In this document: one piece after another, positions 47,885 through 56,245 of the stretch | Layout of the letters: each line of letters begins with the position of its first letter | Position numbering within the stretch: position 1 is the stretch's first letter | Virus record (IMG/VR): IMGVR_UViG_3300013093_000054 | Location: 1-57,208 of that record | From: a virus | Length of the DNA stretch: 57,208 nt | Direction: 5' to 3' (one strand) | Made by a program: the position numbers and the translations under genes | Notes under the pieces: model-generated | The model's input: the letters and a program-made list of their open reading frames with translations, nothing else | Database searches by the model: none | What the model was told of the DNA's origin: nothing

Positions 47885-49521
47885 TGGGCGAAGTTATTTA
47901 TATTGATGGCGATCTTTATGACGTAGATGAAGAGCTCCTGGACATATCAAGATTAGAATGCAAAGAAAGCCTCAGTGAGTTTGTCCGCCAAGCGTGGCAT
48001 GTTATTGAGCCTGGATCAGAATATATCCACAACTGGCACATCGATTTTATCGCAGAGCACCTTCAAGCCATAACAGATGAAGTCGAGCTTGATGATGGCT
48101 CGCCTTACAATCGTTTAGCTATCGCCATTGTGCCAGGCGCGATGAAATCGCTTATGGTCAATGTGTTCTGGCCCAGTTGGGAACTTGGACCAATGGGCAT
48201 GTCTCACATGAGATACATTTGCGTATCGCATAGCCAAGAGCTGGCGATCCGCGACGGTCTCAAGATGCGCCGCCTCATCGAATCTGATTGGTATCAGGAG
48301 CGTTGGGGCAAAACCGTTAAGATCGCCAAAGATCAAAACCAGAAACAGAAATTCGAATTTGAAGGCGGAGGCTTTCGCCAATGCTGCGCTGCCGGTTCAA
48401 TAACAGGCGCAAGAGCTGATCGCGTCATCGTCGACGATATGCTGTCAGTTCAAGATGCAACATCTAAGCAGATCATGGAAAGCACGACGCAACAATTCTT
48501 TGAAGCTATCCCAACGCGTCTCGTTAATCCTAAGAAGTCTGCCATCGTCGTGATCCAGCAAAGGCTCGCAGAGAACGATATCATTGGCTCAATCAAAGAA
48601 CGCGGTCTGCCTTACGATCACATCATGCTTCCTATGCGTTATGAGTCTGCTAGGGCAGAAGCCACGATGCTTGGCATGGAAGACCCACGCAGCGAGGAAG
48701 GCGAGCTCTTATTCCCTGATCGCTTTCCAATTGACGTTGTTGAGCGCGACGAAGCAATCATGGGAAGATGGGCGACAGCTGCTCAGTTCCAGCAGAATCC
48801 AATTCCACGCGGCGGCGGTGTCATTCAAGCCGAATGGTGGCGTGAGTTTGAAGGATCAAGCTATCCGCCATTTTCATACGTCATTGCAGCCGTCGACGGT
48901 GCGTTCACTGTCAAGCAGGAGAACGATCCCAGCGCCATGACCGTCTGGGGCGTATGGGATGGCGGCGATCAGATGGCGCTGCCTACCAGATCGATAAACA
49001 CAAAAGGCGAGATCATCTACGACAAGGAGCGCGTCTACCAAGTTGGCAAGAACAGCGTCATGCTCATCTACGCCTGGGCGGAGCGCTTGGAGTTCCATGA
49101 GCTCGTTGAGCGTGTCAGAGATACGATGCTGACTTACAGCGTCGACAAACTGCTGGTCGAGAACAAAGCCAATGGCTACTCCATAGCGCAAGAGATGCGA
49201 CGTCTATACGGCCATGAAGACTTTGGCGTTCAGCTGATCGACCCGAAAGGTCTTGACAAGCTTGCGCGCCTTTACGCCGTCCAGCATCTGTTCACTGACG
49301 GTCTGATCTACGCGCCAGATACGCAATTTGCGCGAATGGTCATTAACGAAGTTTCTACATTTCCAAAAGGTCGCCATGATGATTTGACCGATACGACGTC
49401 TATGGCCTTGACCTATTTGCGTCAGGCTGGCTTATTGACAAGACAGGCTGAACACGTTGCACAGATGGACCGCGAGATGGAGCACTCTGGCCATCCCGCA
49501 GATCCTCTTTATCCAGTTTAA
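47884..49521 (+). CDS. terL: Terminase large subunit
   Basis: 545 residues. ATPase: Walker A-like VPGAMKS (about 85-91), Walker B VIVDDML (about 178-184) and QFQQNP near 300. Nuclease: AAVDGAF (first Asp, about 338), LLVENKANG and KGRHDDLTDTTSMAL carry the metal acidic residues of the RNase H-like domain. It cuts and translocates genomic DNA into the prohead. Length and motif order fit the family. Confidence 0.95.
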   Translation: MGEVIYIDGDLYDVDEELLDISRLECKESLSEFVRQAWHVIEPGSEYIHNWHIDFIAEHLQAITDEVELDDGSPYNRLAIAIVPGAMKSLMVNVFWPSWELGPMGMSHMRYICVSHSQELAIRDGLKMRRLIESDWYQERWGKTVKIAKDQNQKQKFEFEGGGFRQCCAAGSITGARADRVIVDDMLSVQDATSKQIMESTTQQFFEAIPTRLVNPKKSAIVVIQQRLAENDIIGSIKERGLPYDHIMLPMRYESARAEATMLGMEDPRSEEGELLFPDRFPIDVVERDEAIMGRWATAAQFQQNPIPRGGGVIQAEWWREFEGSSYPPFSYVIAAVDGAFTVKQENDPSAMTVWGVWDGGDQMALPTRSINTKGEIIYDKERVYQVGKNSVMLIYAWAERLEFHELVERVRDTMLTYSVDKLLVENKANGYSIAQEMRRLYGHEDFGVQLIDPKGLDKLARLYAVQHLFTDGLIYAPDTQFARMVINEVSTFPKGRHDDLTDTTSMALTYLRQAGLLTRQAEHVAQMDREMEHSGHPADPLYPV

Positions 49522-49536
49522 TCAAGGAACAGTAAG

Positions 49537-49755
49537 ATGATTTACGCTAACGCCGTCGTTGACGTTATTGATAAACCGCCAGCGCATGGTCAGGGGCTTG
49601 GCAAGTTCCGCGTGGAGGTCTGGGGGCGCGCCCCACACGACTTCGTTCGCATATATGATATTCGCGCAAAATCTGATAATGTGGCTGCTCGGGAAGGGCT
49701 CGACCGTTTCGTTGAAGAAATTGGAAAGCTCGTCGGAGATGTTCAAGGAATTTAA
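49537..49755 (+). CDS. Small unknown protein between terL and portal
   Basis: 72 residues, AAGGAACAG upstream. Beta-type (ANAVVDVIDKPPAHGQGLGKFRVEVWGRAPHDFVRIYDIRAKS) with a C-terminal helix (REGLDRFVEEIGKLV). A small protein at this position recurs in podovirus-like phages; role unknown. Confidence 0.6.
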   Translation: MIYANAVVDVIDKPPAHGQGLGKFRVEVWGRAPHDFVRIYDIRAKSDNVAAREGLDRFVEEIGKLVGDVQGI

Positions 49756-49757
49756 TT

Positions 49758-52160
49758 ATGCCAATTACGCCAGGGCTCAATCCAAACATTCGTCAGGAAC
49801 AGGAAGAGCCCCAAGGGCTTGGCGCTGTCAGTGACCTTCTCGTCGAGATCGTAGAGGATGGCGATAAGCCAGAGACAGATGACAAAGGAAACATTCTTCG
49901 CCTGGATCATGGCGACGGTAGCGTTACTGTTTCACTTGATGGACGTCCTGTTGAGGGTGCCGAGGCCGAGTATAACAAAGAGTTCTTTTCTAATCTCGTT
50001 GACGATATTGATAGCTTTGAGCTTTCTCGTATTTCTGAAGAGCTGCTCAGAGGAGTTCGGGACGACCTCGACAGCCGTAACGACTGGATTGAAGATAGAG
50101 CACAAGGCATCAAGCTCCTTGGCTTAAAGGTTGAGATCCCAGGTCTTCAAGGCGCGTCTGACGGAGCGCCAGTTGATGGCATGAGCCGCGTCCGCCATCC
50201 GCTATTGCTTGAGGCCGTTCTTCGGTTCCAAGCCAATGCTCGTTCCGAGATGCTTCCGACGGATGGTCCTGTCAAAGTCAGGAACGACGATTACCTTGCG
50301 ACAGTGCAAGAGGACGGACTGGCCGATGCGCTCGAAAAAGATCTCAACCACTATCTCACGGCCATTGCGAAAGAATACTATCCTGATACTGACCGAATGC
50401 TGTTTATGCTGGGCTTCGGCGGGACCGCATTCAAGAAAGTATACTTTTGTCCACTCAGAGGCAGGCCGGTCTCTGAAACAGTTGATGCGGACGACCTCAT
50501 CGTCAACAACGCAGCAACGACGTTAACAGACGCAAAGCGTATCACGCATCGCGTTTACATGCGTCCGTCAACTGTAAGAAGGTTGCAGATTCTTGGCGTT
50601 TACCGAGACATTGATCTCATGACGCCAAGCATGGAGAACCCTGACGCGGTTCAGCGTGAGAAGGCCAGCCAGCAAGGTATATCAGTTGATTCAAAAGATC
50701 CTGAAGATCGTGACCGCGAGATTTATGAGATCTATTGCGAGTTAGATATTCGCGGCTTTGAACATAAATATAAAGGAAAAGAAACAGGATTAGAGATTCC
50801 CTATCGCGTCACAATTGATGTATCATCGCGTGAGATACTGTCCATTGTTCGTAACTATAACGAACCCACGGGCGAAGAGGGCGATGAACTTCCTGAAGCA
50901 CGCATTAACATCGTCAAGTATTCTTTTGTCCCTGGCATGGGCTTTTACGACATTGGTCTGCTGCATATTCTTGGCAACACTACAAATGCGGTGACAGCTG
51001 CATGGCGCGAAATGCTGGACGCGGGAATGTATGCAAACTTCCCCGGCTTCCTAATGGCAGACACAGGCGCTCGCCAAAACACGAACATATTTCGCGTGCC
51101 ACCTGGTGGGGGCGCGTTGGTGAAAACGGGTGGAATGCCAATCAACCAAGCGATCATGCCTTTGCCCTACAAGGAGCCTGGGCAGGCGATGATGAACTTG
51201 GTTCAGAACATGGTGGAGACGGGCCAGAGAGTTGGGTCGACAAGCGAGTTGCAGGTTGGCGAGGGCCGATCTGACGCGCCAGTTGGCACAACGCTAGCAA
51301 TGATTGATCAAGCCACAAAAATCATCAACAGCGTTCACAAAAGACTTCATGCGTCACAGGCGGAAGAGTTTCAGCTATTGGCGCAATGCTTCCGCGAACA
51401 TCCTGAAAGCTTCTTTAAAAAGCGCAAAGGGCCGTCGCTGCAATGGAACGCGCAGCTATTCCTGCAAGCCTTGGATAATCATGAGATTGTCCCGCAGGCA
51501 GACCCAAACACCGCAAGCCATACGCAGCGCTTGATGAAAGTCATGGCGCTGAAGCAGTTGCAGGCGACAAATCCTGCTATGTTTGACGCGACAAAGATTG
51601 ACATGGAGGCTATGCGCGCAATTGGTTGGTCTAACCCAGAACAGTTCATGGCGACCAACCAAGGTCCGCCGCCACCTCCGCCAGAAGTTATGGCAAAGAT
51701 GGAAGAGCTGAAGATCAAGAAGCAAGACGCCGACACAAAGACAATGCTGGCTCAAGCTCAGATCCAGAAAGATATGCAGGGCCAGCAGGGCGTTCCGCTT
51801 GACCAGAATAAGTTGATTGACTTGCAGCTTAAGCAGCAAGACATGAAGCAAAAGCAGCTGGACGCGCAGATTAAGCAAATGGACATTGCGGCTAAGATGC
51901 GTGAGTCCATGATGCAGATGCAGACTGAACGTGCAGATACGCAAGTTCGTTTGCATGAGGCAGAGTTGAAGAATCAAGACGATCGGTTTGAAGCCGCCAA
52001 CCGTCAGCGTGATCGTGAAAGCGCTGAGAGGATTGCAGCGGTGAAGCTGGCGCAGGACGTCATGCGCACACCTGGCGCGGATAAGGTTGTAGAGAAGTTG
52101 TTGCCGCAAGATATGCTTAAGCGCCTTCAGTCTGACGAGCCGCCGATTGAGGATCAATAA
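49758..52160 (+). CDS. Portal protein
   Basis: 800 residues, directly after terL. The core (SRVRHPLLLEAVLRFQANARSEMLP, DRMLFMLGFGGTAFKKVYF, RITHRVYMRPSTVRRL, KYSFVPGMGFYDIGLLHILG, NTNIFRVPPGGGALVKTG) has the portal clip/stem/crown order, and the last about 150 residues are Gln-rich coiled coil (KQQDMKQKQLDAQIKQMD). It forms the dodecameric channel for DNA entry and exit. No large insertion is apparent. Confidence 0.85.
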   Translation: MPITPGLNPNIRQEQEEPQGLGAVSDLLVEIVEDGDKPETDDKGNILRLDHGDGSVTVSLDGRPVEGAEAEYNKEFFSNLVDDIDSFELSRISEELLRGVRDDLDSRNDWIEDRAQGIKLLGLKVEIPGLQGASDGAPVDGMSRVRHPLLLEAVLRFQANARSEMLPTDGPVKVRNDDYLATVQEDGLADALEKDLNHYLTAIAKEYYPDTDRMLFMLGFGGTAFKKVYFCPLRGRPVSETVDADDLIVNNAATTLTDAKRITHRVYMRPSTVRRLQILGVYRDIDLMTPSMENPDAVQREKASQQGISVDSKDPEDRDREIYEIYCELDIRGFEHKYKGKETGLEIPYRVTIDVSSREILSIVRNYNEPTGEEGDELPEARINIVKYSFVPGMGFYDIGLLHILGNTTNAVTAAWREMLDAGMYANFPGFLMADTGARQNTNIFRVPPGGGALVKTGGMPINQAIMPLPYKEPGQAMMNLVQNMVETGQRVGSTSELQVGEGRSDAPVGTTLAMIDQATKIINSVHKRLHASQAEEFQLLAQCFREHPESFFKKRKGPSLQWNAQLFLQALDNHEIVPQADPNTASHTQRLMKVMALKQLQATNPAMFDATKIDMEAMRAIGWSNPEQFMATNQGPPPPPPEVMAKMEELKIKKQDADTKTMLAQAQIQKDMQGQQGVPLDQNKLIDLQLKQQDMKQKQLDAQIKQMDIAAKMRESMMQMQTERADTQVRLHEAELKNQDDRFEAANRQRDRESAERIAAVKLAQDVMRTPGADKVVEKLLPQDMLKRLQSDEPPIEDQ

Positions 52161-53923
52161 TGGCTAAGATCAAAGTCGATTATCCTCTCAAAAAGTCAAA
52201 GTCGTTAGACAAAGCTTTGGAGCCTGGCAACAAGACCGGCTTTGTTACGGTGATGAGCCCGACGGATTTTCTGAAGCACGCTAAGAGGCTAAAAGAAACA
52301 AAAGAAGACAAACTCCTTATTTCCTCATTTAAGGAGGGGATGAAGGATGGCAAAAAGTTCAAAGCTCTTAAACTTCTTGATCATAACCTCGCTGATGGTC
52401 GCCACCGTGCTACTGCTGCTGAAGAGCTTGGGATCAAGAAGATACCGGTAATTGATTATCGTGAGAGCGACCTAGCCAAAGAACCAGATGGGATTCATGC
52501 CGTGAGCAAGAAGTCAAACAGAGTTGGCAAAGCAACAGGCGGCGCAATGAATTTACCATTAGGCAGCGACGACCCAAATGATGCTTTCCGTCGACTGATT
52601 ACCTGGAGCTTTGCAACTGCGCCTCTGTTTCACAGGGCTGCGGGCGGAGGTGTTCAAGGCGATGTTCAGTTTGCGCCTGAAGATGAAACGTCACGCCTTC
52701 CGACGTTTACGCAACCAGAAGCACAGGCTGTGTCACGGGCTCTTGATGTGGCTAATGCCGTTCCTAAAAAAGAATACAAGCCATTTGGCGTATTGCCATT
52801 TCGTGAAGATGAATCAGGTATTCACTTTGACCCACATGCCGGTGTGCTGGGAAAGATCATAGGCGGCGTAACCGCGCCAGGAGATGTAGTTACTGGCAAA
52901 CTTGATCCTATGTCTGACGAGGGAATTAATAGAATTGTTGATTTAGCAGGAGTGGCTGGCGGAGGTGGCACCGCGTTTAATGAAGCACCTGCTGGTTCTA
53001 TTGGTATGTTTATTGGCAGAAACGCAAAAACAGCAGATTTGGATGCCCTTAGAGAAGCTCAAAAAATGGCTCTGAGCCGAGAAGGGCGTGACGCCATTTG
53101 GGATAAAACAGGTTGGTATGAAGGAAGGGACAAGAATTGGCGCAGTGAAATATCAGATCATCGTTCTGATTTTCATCCTGAAGTTTTTGACAAACTAATG
53201 GATAAGGGAATTGTTTATGGGAAGATGGGGGATATTTATAATCACCCGGATTTATATAAAGCCTATCCCCATCTTGCCGATCTTGGCGTAGTTGTCGAGC
53301 ATGGAGCATGGCATAACCCAAGCGGTTTATATGAACAATACAAACAAATACCGGGAATTGAGGTAAAGAGTAACCAAATTGAAGGTCCTAATGGATTGCG
53401 TTCTATATTATTGCATGAATTGCAACATGCAGTTCAGCATCACGAAGCACATGCCCCCGGCGGAAGCCCTGCGCATTTTACTCAGCAAAAGGAAGCTGAA
53501 GCAGCTCATAGTGCATTAACTTTAAGAAAAGAAATGGATCAGGTAGCAAAAGAAAATCCTGATTTAGCAGGAAAGCACCAAGAATTATTGTCACGTGTAT
53601 TTGATGACTATGCCAATATGGGTGCGGCTGATTGGTTCCCTAATTCAATGGCTCAAAAAATGTCCATTGATTATGAAAATAATCCAACTAAAATTTTGGA
53701 AGATTTAACTAAAATATATGGCACAAACAGACAAACATCTGCTTTCACTCCAATGGAAATGTATAAAAAGATTTTAGGCGAAGTTGAATCCAGAAATACT
53801 CAAAAACGTATGGACATGCTTGATTTAGCTAGGCAAATTCATCGTCCTTGGAAAACTCAGAGTGTTCCTGATGAGGAGCAATTGGTTCTTTCTCCAAGCG
53901 GGAGAGAGGTAATTGTTGATTAA
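52160..53923 (+). CDS. Polyvalent protein with ParB-like domain and HExxH metalloprotease (LPD23-like)
   Basis: 587 residues. Near 55-80, LLDHNLADGRHRATAAEELGIKKIPVIDY is a ParB/sulfiredoxin-like DGRHR motif. The middle is low-complexity. From about 315, REGRDAIWDKTGWYEGRDKNWRSEISD and HELQHAVQHHE (zinc HExxH) resemble the large polyvalent protein domains carried by some phage head-associated proteins. The C-terminus reads LARQIHRPWKTQSVPDEEQ. It might be injected or processed with the head. Confidence 0.7.
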   Translation: MAKIKVDYPLKKSKSLDKALEPGNKTGFVTVMSPTDFLKHAKRLKETKEDKLLISSFKEGMKDGKKFKALKLLDHNLADGRHRATAAEELGIKKIPVIDYRESDLAKEPDGIHAVSKKSNRVGKATGGAMNLPLGSDDPNDAFRRLITWSFATAPLFHRAAGGGVQGDVQFAPEDETSRLPTFTQPEAQAVSRALDVANAVPKKEYKPFGVLPFREDESGIHFDPHAGVLGKIIGGVTAPGDVVTGKLDPMSDEGINRIVDLAGVAGGGGTAFNEAPAGSIGMFIGRNAKTADLDALREAQKMALSREGRDAIWDKTGWYEGRDKNWRSEISDHRSDFHPEVFDKLMDKGIVYGKMGDIYNHPDLYKAYPHLADLGVVVEHGAWHNPSGLYEQYKQIPGIEVKSNQIEGPNGLRSILLHELQHAVQHHEAHAPGGSPAHFTQQKEAEAAHSALTLRKEMDQVAKENPDLAGKHQELLSRVFDDYANMGAADWFPNSMAQKMSIDYENNPTKILEDLTKIYGTNRQTSAFTPMEMYKKILGEVESRNTQKRMDMLDLARQIHRPWKTQSVPDEEQLVLSPSGREVIVD

Positions 53924-53996
53924 ACAGCTCTGAAAAATCAACGTCTTGGTCTATTGCCACATTGTCTGGTAGGTTTAATTTTATCTTTGTAGCCAT
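53829..53996 (-). CDS. Possible antisense small protein
   Basis: 55 residues starting in the intergenic space on the opposite strand and running into the end of the polyvalent gene. GGGGA five bases before the ATG gives a good SD. Begins MATKIKLNLPDNVAIDQDVDF, which looks folded. A chance frame is still possible. If real it would be antisense to the tail of the metalloprotease-like gene. Confidence 0.35.
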   Translation of the reverse strand: MATKIKLNLPDNVAIDQDVDFSELFNQQLPLSRLEKEPIAPHQEHSEFSKDDEFA

Positions 53997-54067
53997 TTCG
54001 ATCCCCATATCGACACTATTAATAATCCCGACGTTAGTATATTATCTGATCTTCCGCAAGGACGGAG

Positions 54068-54087
54068 ACCGGGACGCCGGTTATTTC
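54068..54087 (+). terminator. Short hairpin after the polyvalent gene
   Basis: ACCGG-gacg-CCGGT (54068-54081) followed by TATTTC. Weak intrinsic-terminator or leader structure in the 180-base gap. A possible -10 (TATTAT) lies upstream, with no clear -35. Confidence 0.4.
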
Positions 54088-54105
54088 TAGCTAGGAATAG
54101 ATAAA

Positions 54106-55539
54106 ATGTCTGAATACTCTTCAAAAACATTACGGGGTAAGATGAAGGATAAGGCAAAGCGCCTTGCCTCCCCAGGTAATTATTCCAAGGATCAGGAAGT
54201 ATCAAGCGCCGATTGGTCGCCTGCTGCTCCTATCAATGCAGACGTAAAGACGGGTCTGCGTCCTGTTTCCCCACGAAATTATAAGCGTGGCGGTGCCGTT
54301 AAAAGAGCCGAAGGCGGCGCTACTAAAGGCAGCAAATGGACAGACGAATTTATTAACCGCAACGTCAAATCAGCTAACGCAGAGCGCCCAGGCGGCAAAG
54401 ATCACGTTGGCGCTTTGAAAAAAGGCGGCAAGGTTAAGCGCGCAAGTGGCGGCTTGGCTGAAGAATTATCAAAACCTGTTTCTGATTTAAGAACCCGTCT
54501 TTCACGGGAAGATCGCCGCAGAAAAGAGATGGAGCCTGACAGCAAAGGCAGCGGTATGTTAAGCGGGTTGCTGGGTAAAAGGCATGGCGGCAAAATTAAG
54601 CGCGCTACTGGTGGCAATGTCCCGTCGGACAAAGAAACGCAAACGGACAAAGCCCGTATCGGCACAGAAAAGATCAAGCCAGTTCGCGCCAAGGCTGAAC
54701 ACTACAAGAAGGGCGGGAAGATTAAACGCGCTTGTGGTGGTTACGATGATGGCGGTCGCCTTCCTTCTCCCGAAGAGGCAATTGGCTCAGAGGTTCGCAT
54801 GAAGGGCCTTAAGGTTATGCCTTCTCAGTCCGCCAGCAAAGCCGCTATGGTTCCTCCTTCAACGCTGCGTCGTGAAGAGGGCTATGCCGCTGCCGACATG
54901 AAAGCCAAGCGTCCAGGACGTAAAGACGGTGGCGCTAAGTGGATTCAGTCAGCAATTAAAAAGCCCGGTGCTCTTCACAAGCAGCTTGGCGTTCCTGCTG
55001 GCGAGAAGATCCCCGCGAAGAAACTTGCTAAAGCCGCCGATAAGCCAGGTAAGCTTGGCCAACGTGCGCGCCTAGCAGAGACGCTGAAGGGTCTACGCAA
55101 AGGCCGCGCTACAGGTGGCGCAGCTGATGCAAGCCCACTTAGCACAGCTGCTAAGTCTGTTCGTGATGGCCGTGCAACGGGTGGACGCAAGTCTGGTAAG
55201 ACAGACATTAAAATTAACATTTTAGCTGGCGGTGCAAAGCCACCTATGCCTGGCGCAATGATGCCGCCTCCAGTTGTGCCAATGTTGCCGCCTACAGGCG
55301 GACCTGGCGCTGGTCCTGCTCCTATGCCACCTGCGGCTGTTCCTGCTGCTGGTCTTCCAACACAGGGTATTCCGATGGGTCGCAAAGCAGGTGGACGTAT
55401 TACCAAAGTAGCCAAGTCATATAAAGACATGCAGGCTGGTTCAGCTAGTGGAGAAGGTCGTCTTCAGAAGACGGATATCGCCAAGCTTCATAAAGATGCG
55501 CCTTCACGCAAGTCTGGTGGTAAAGTTCGCGGGAAGTAG
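54106..55539 (+). CDS. Highly basic repeat protein, virion-associated
   Basis: 477 residues, strongly Lys/Arg/Gly-rich with six or more variants of K-x-GGK-x-KRA-x-GG (RGGAVKRAEGG, KKGGKVKRASGG, RHGGKIKRATGG, KKGGKIKRACGG) and RATGG repeats, plus a Pro-rich segment near 385. Basic, disordered proteins of this type may bind phage DNA or act as scaffold cofactors. The [KR]ATGG tag recurs in ejection and polyvalent proteins. The SD is distant (TAGGAATAGATAAA). Confidence 0.6.
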   Translation: MSEYSSKTLRGKMKDKAKRLASPGNYSKDQEVSSADWSPAAPINADVKTGLRPVSPRNYKRGGAVKRAEGGATKGSKWTDEFINRNVKSANAERPGGKDHVGALKKGGKVKRASGGLAEELSKPVSDLRTRLSREDRRRKEMEPDSKGSGMLSGLLGKRHGGKIKRATGGNVPSDKETQTDKARIGTEKIKPVRAKAEHYKKGGKIKRACGGYDDGGRLPSPEEAIGSEVRMKGLKVMPSQSASKAAMVPPSTLRREEGYAAADMKAKRPGRKDGGAKWIQSAIKKPGALHKQLGVPAGEKIPAKKLAKAADKPGKLGQRARLAETLKGLRKGRATGGAADASPLSTAAKSVRDGRATGGRKSGKTDIKINILAGGAKPPMPGAMMPPPVVPMLPPTGGPGAGPAPMPPAAVPAAGLPTQGIPMGRKAGGRITKVAKSYKDMQAGSASGEGRLQKTDIAKLHKDAPSRKSGGKVRGK

Positions 55540-55618
55540 TTCTCGTGCCGGGGGCGGCTCTTCCCCTTCCTCAGAGTCGCCCCTACTTATAAGAGGAAGG
55601 CCAGAGTGGAAGCTGGTC

Positions 55619-55828
55619 ATGGGAACGTTAACGCAAGTAAGTGTCTATATACGCGAACTCGAGCATCTTATTAATATTGAGATTGAGAGGTTAGTTGAGC
55701 AGATGGCTCTTGGTAGGCTTGAACGCATAGAAGAATACAAACATTTAGCTGGCAGGATTGCAGGTCTTGCGCAGGCAAAAGAATATCTTGGCGAGGCCGA
55801 CAAGATATGCGCCGAGAAGTATCGTTAA
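55619..55828 (+). CDS. Small helical protein before the GroES-like gene
   Basis: 69 residues from the ATG at 55619 (GGAAG six bases upstream). YIRELEHLINIEIERLVEQMALGRLERIEEYKHLAGRIAGL is a typical short phage helix bundle protein ('Y..L.GRI.GL'). A longer frame from 55448 overlaps the basic protein and is not supported. Unknown function. Confidence 0.6.
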   Translation: MGTLTQVSVYIRELEHLINIEIERLVEQMALGRLERIEEYKHLAGRIAGLAQAKEYLGEADKICAEKYR

Positions 55829-55842
55829 CGAGGAAGGGTAAT

Positions 55843-56235
55843 ATGAAACAACTAGAAATGAGCCATGACGTAGATCCAAAGCAAAAGCTGATAGAAGATT
55901 TGGGTGACATCTCAAACATTGAGATATTTAACAATCAGCTTCTTGTTGCGGTTTATATTCGCCCTGAGAAAACCAAGAGCGGTTTGTATCTGAGCGATAA
56001 GTATCGTGACGAAGATCGTTTTCAGTCTAAGATTGGATTGATTGTTGGCATGGGTCCAACTGCTTTCCAAGACGATACGGGTGTTTGGTTTAACAATTCC
56101 AGCTTTGCGGTAGGAGACTGGGTTGTGTTTAGGCCATCAGACGGCTGGAGCGTCACGGTTAATGGCTCTTTATGCCGAATGTTGTCGGATACGCAGGTAA
56201 AAGCTCGCGTCCCGAACCCAGATATCATGTGGTAA
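55843..56235 (+). CDS. GroES-like co-chaperonin
   Basis: 130 residues from the ATG at 55843 (AGGAAGGG upstream). NQLLVAVYIRPEKTKSGLYLSDKYRDED is the GroES mobile-loop region and strand order, with KIGLIVGMGPTAF, FAVGDWVVFRPSDGW and LCRMLSD as the remaining beta-barrel landmarks. Phage versions, such as T4 gp31, direct host GroEL to fold capsid protein. It sits directly before the scaffold-like gene, where a capsid gene is expected next. Confidence 0.8.
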   Translation: MKQLEMSHDVDPKQKLIEDLGDISNIEIFNNQLLVAVYIRPEKTKSGLYLSDKYRDEDRFQSKIGLIVGMGPTAFQDDTGVWFNNSSFAVGDWVVFRPSDGWSVTVNGSLCRMLSDTQVKARVPNPDIMW

Positions 56236-56245
56236 GGAGATTTAT

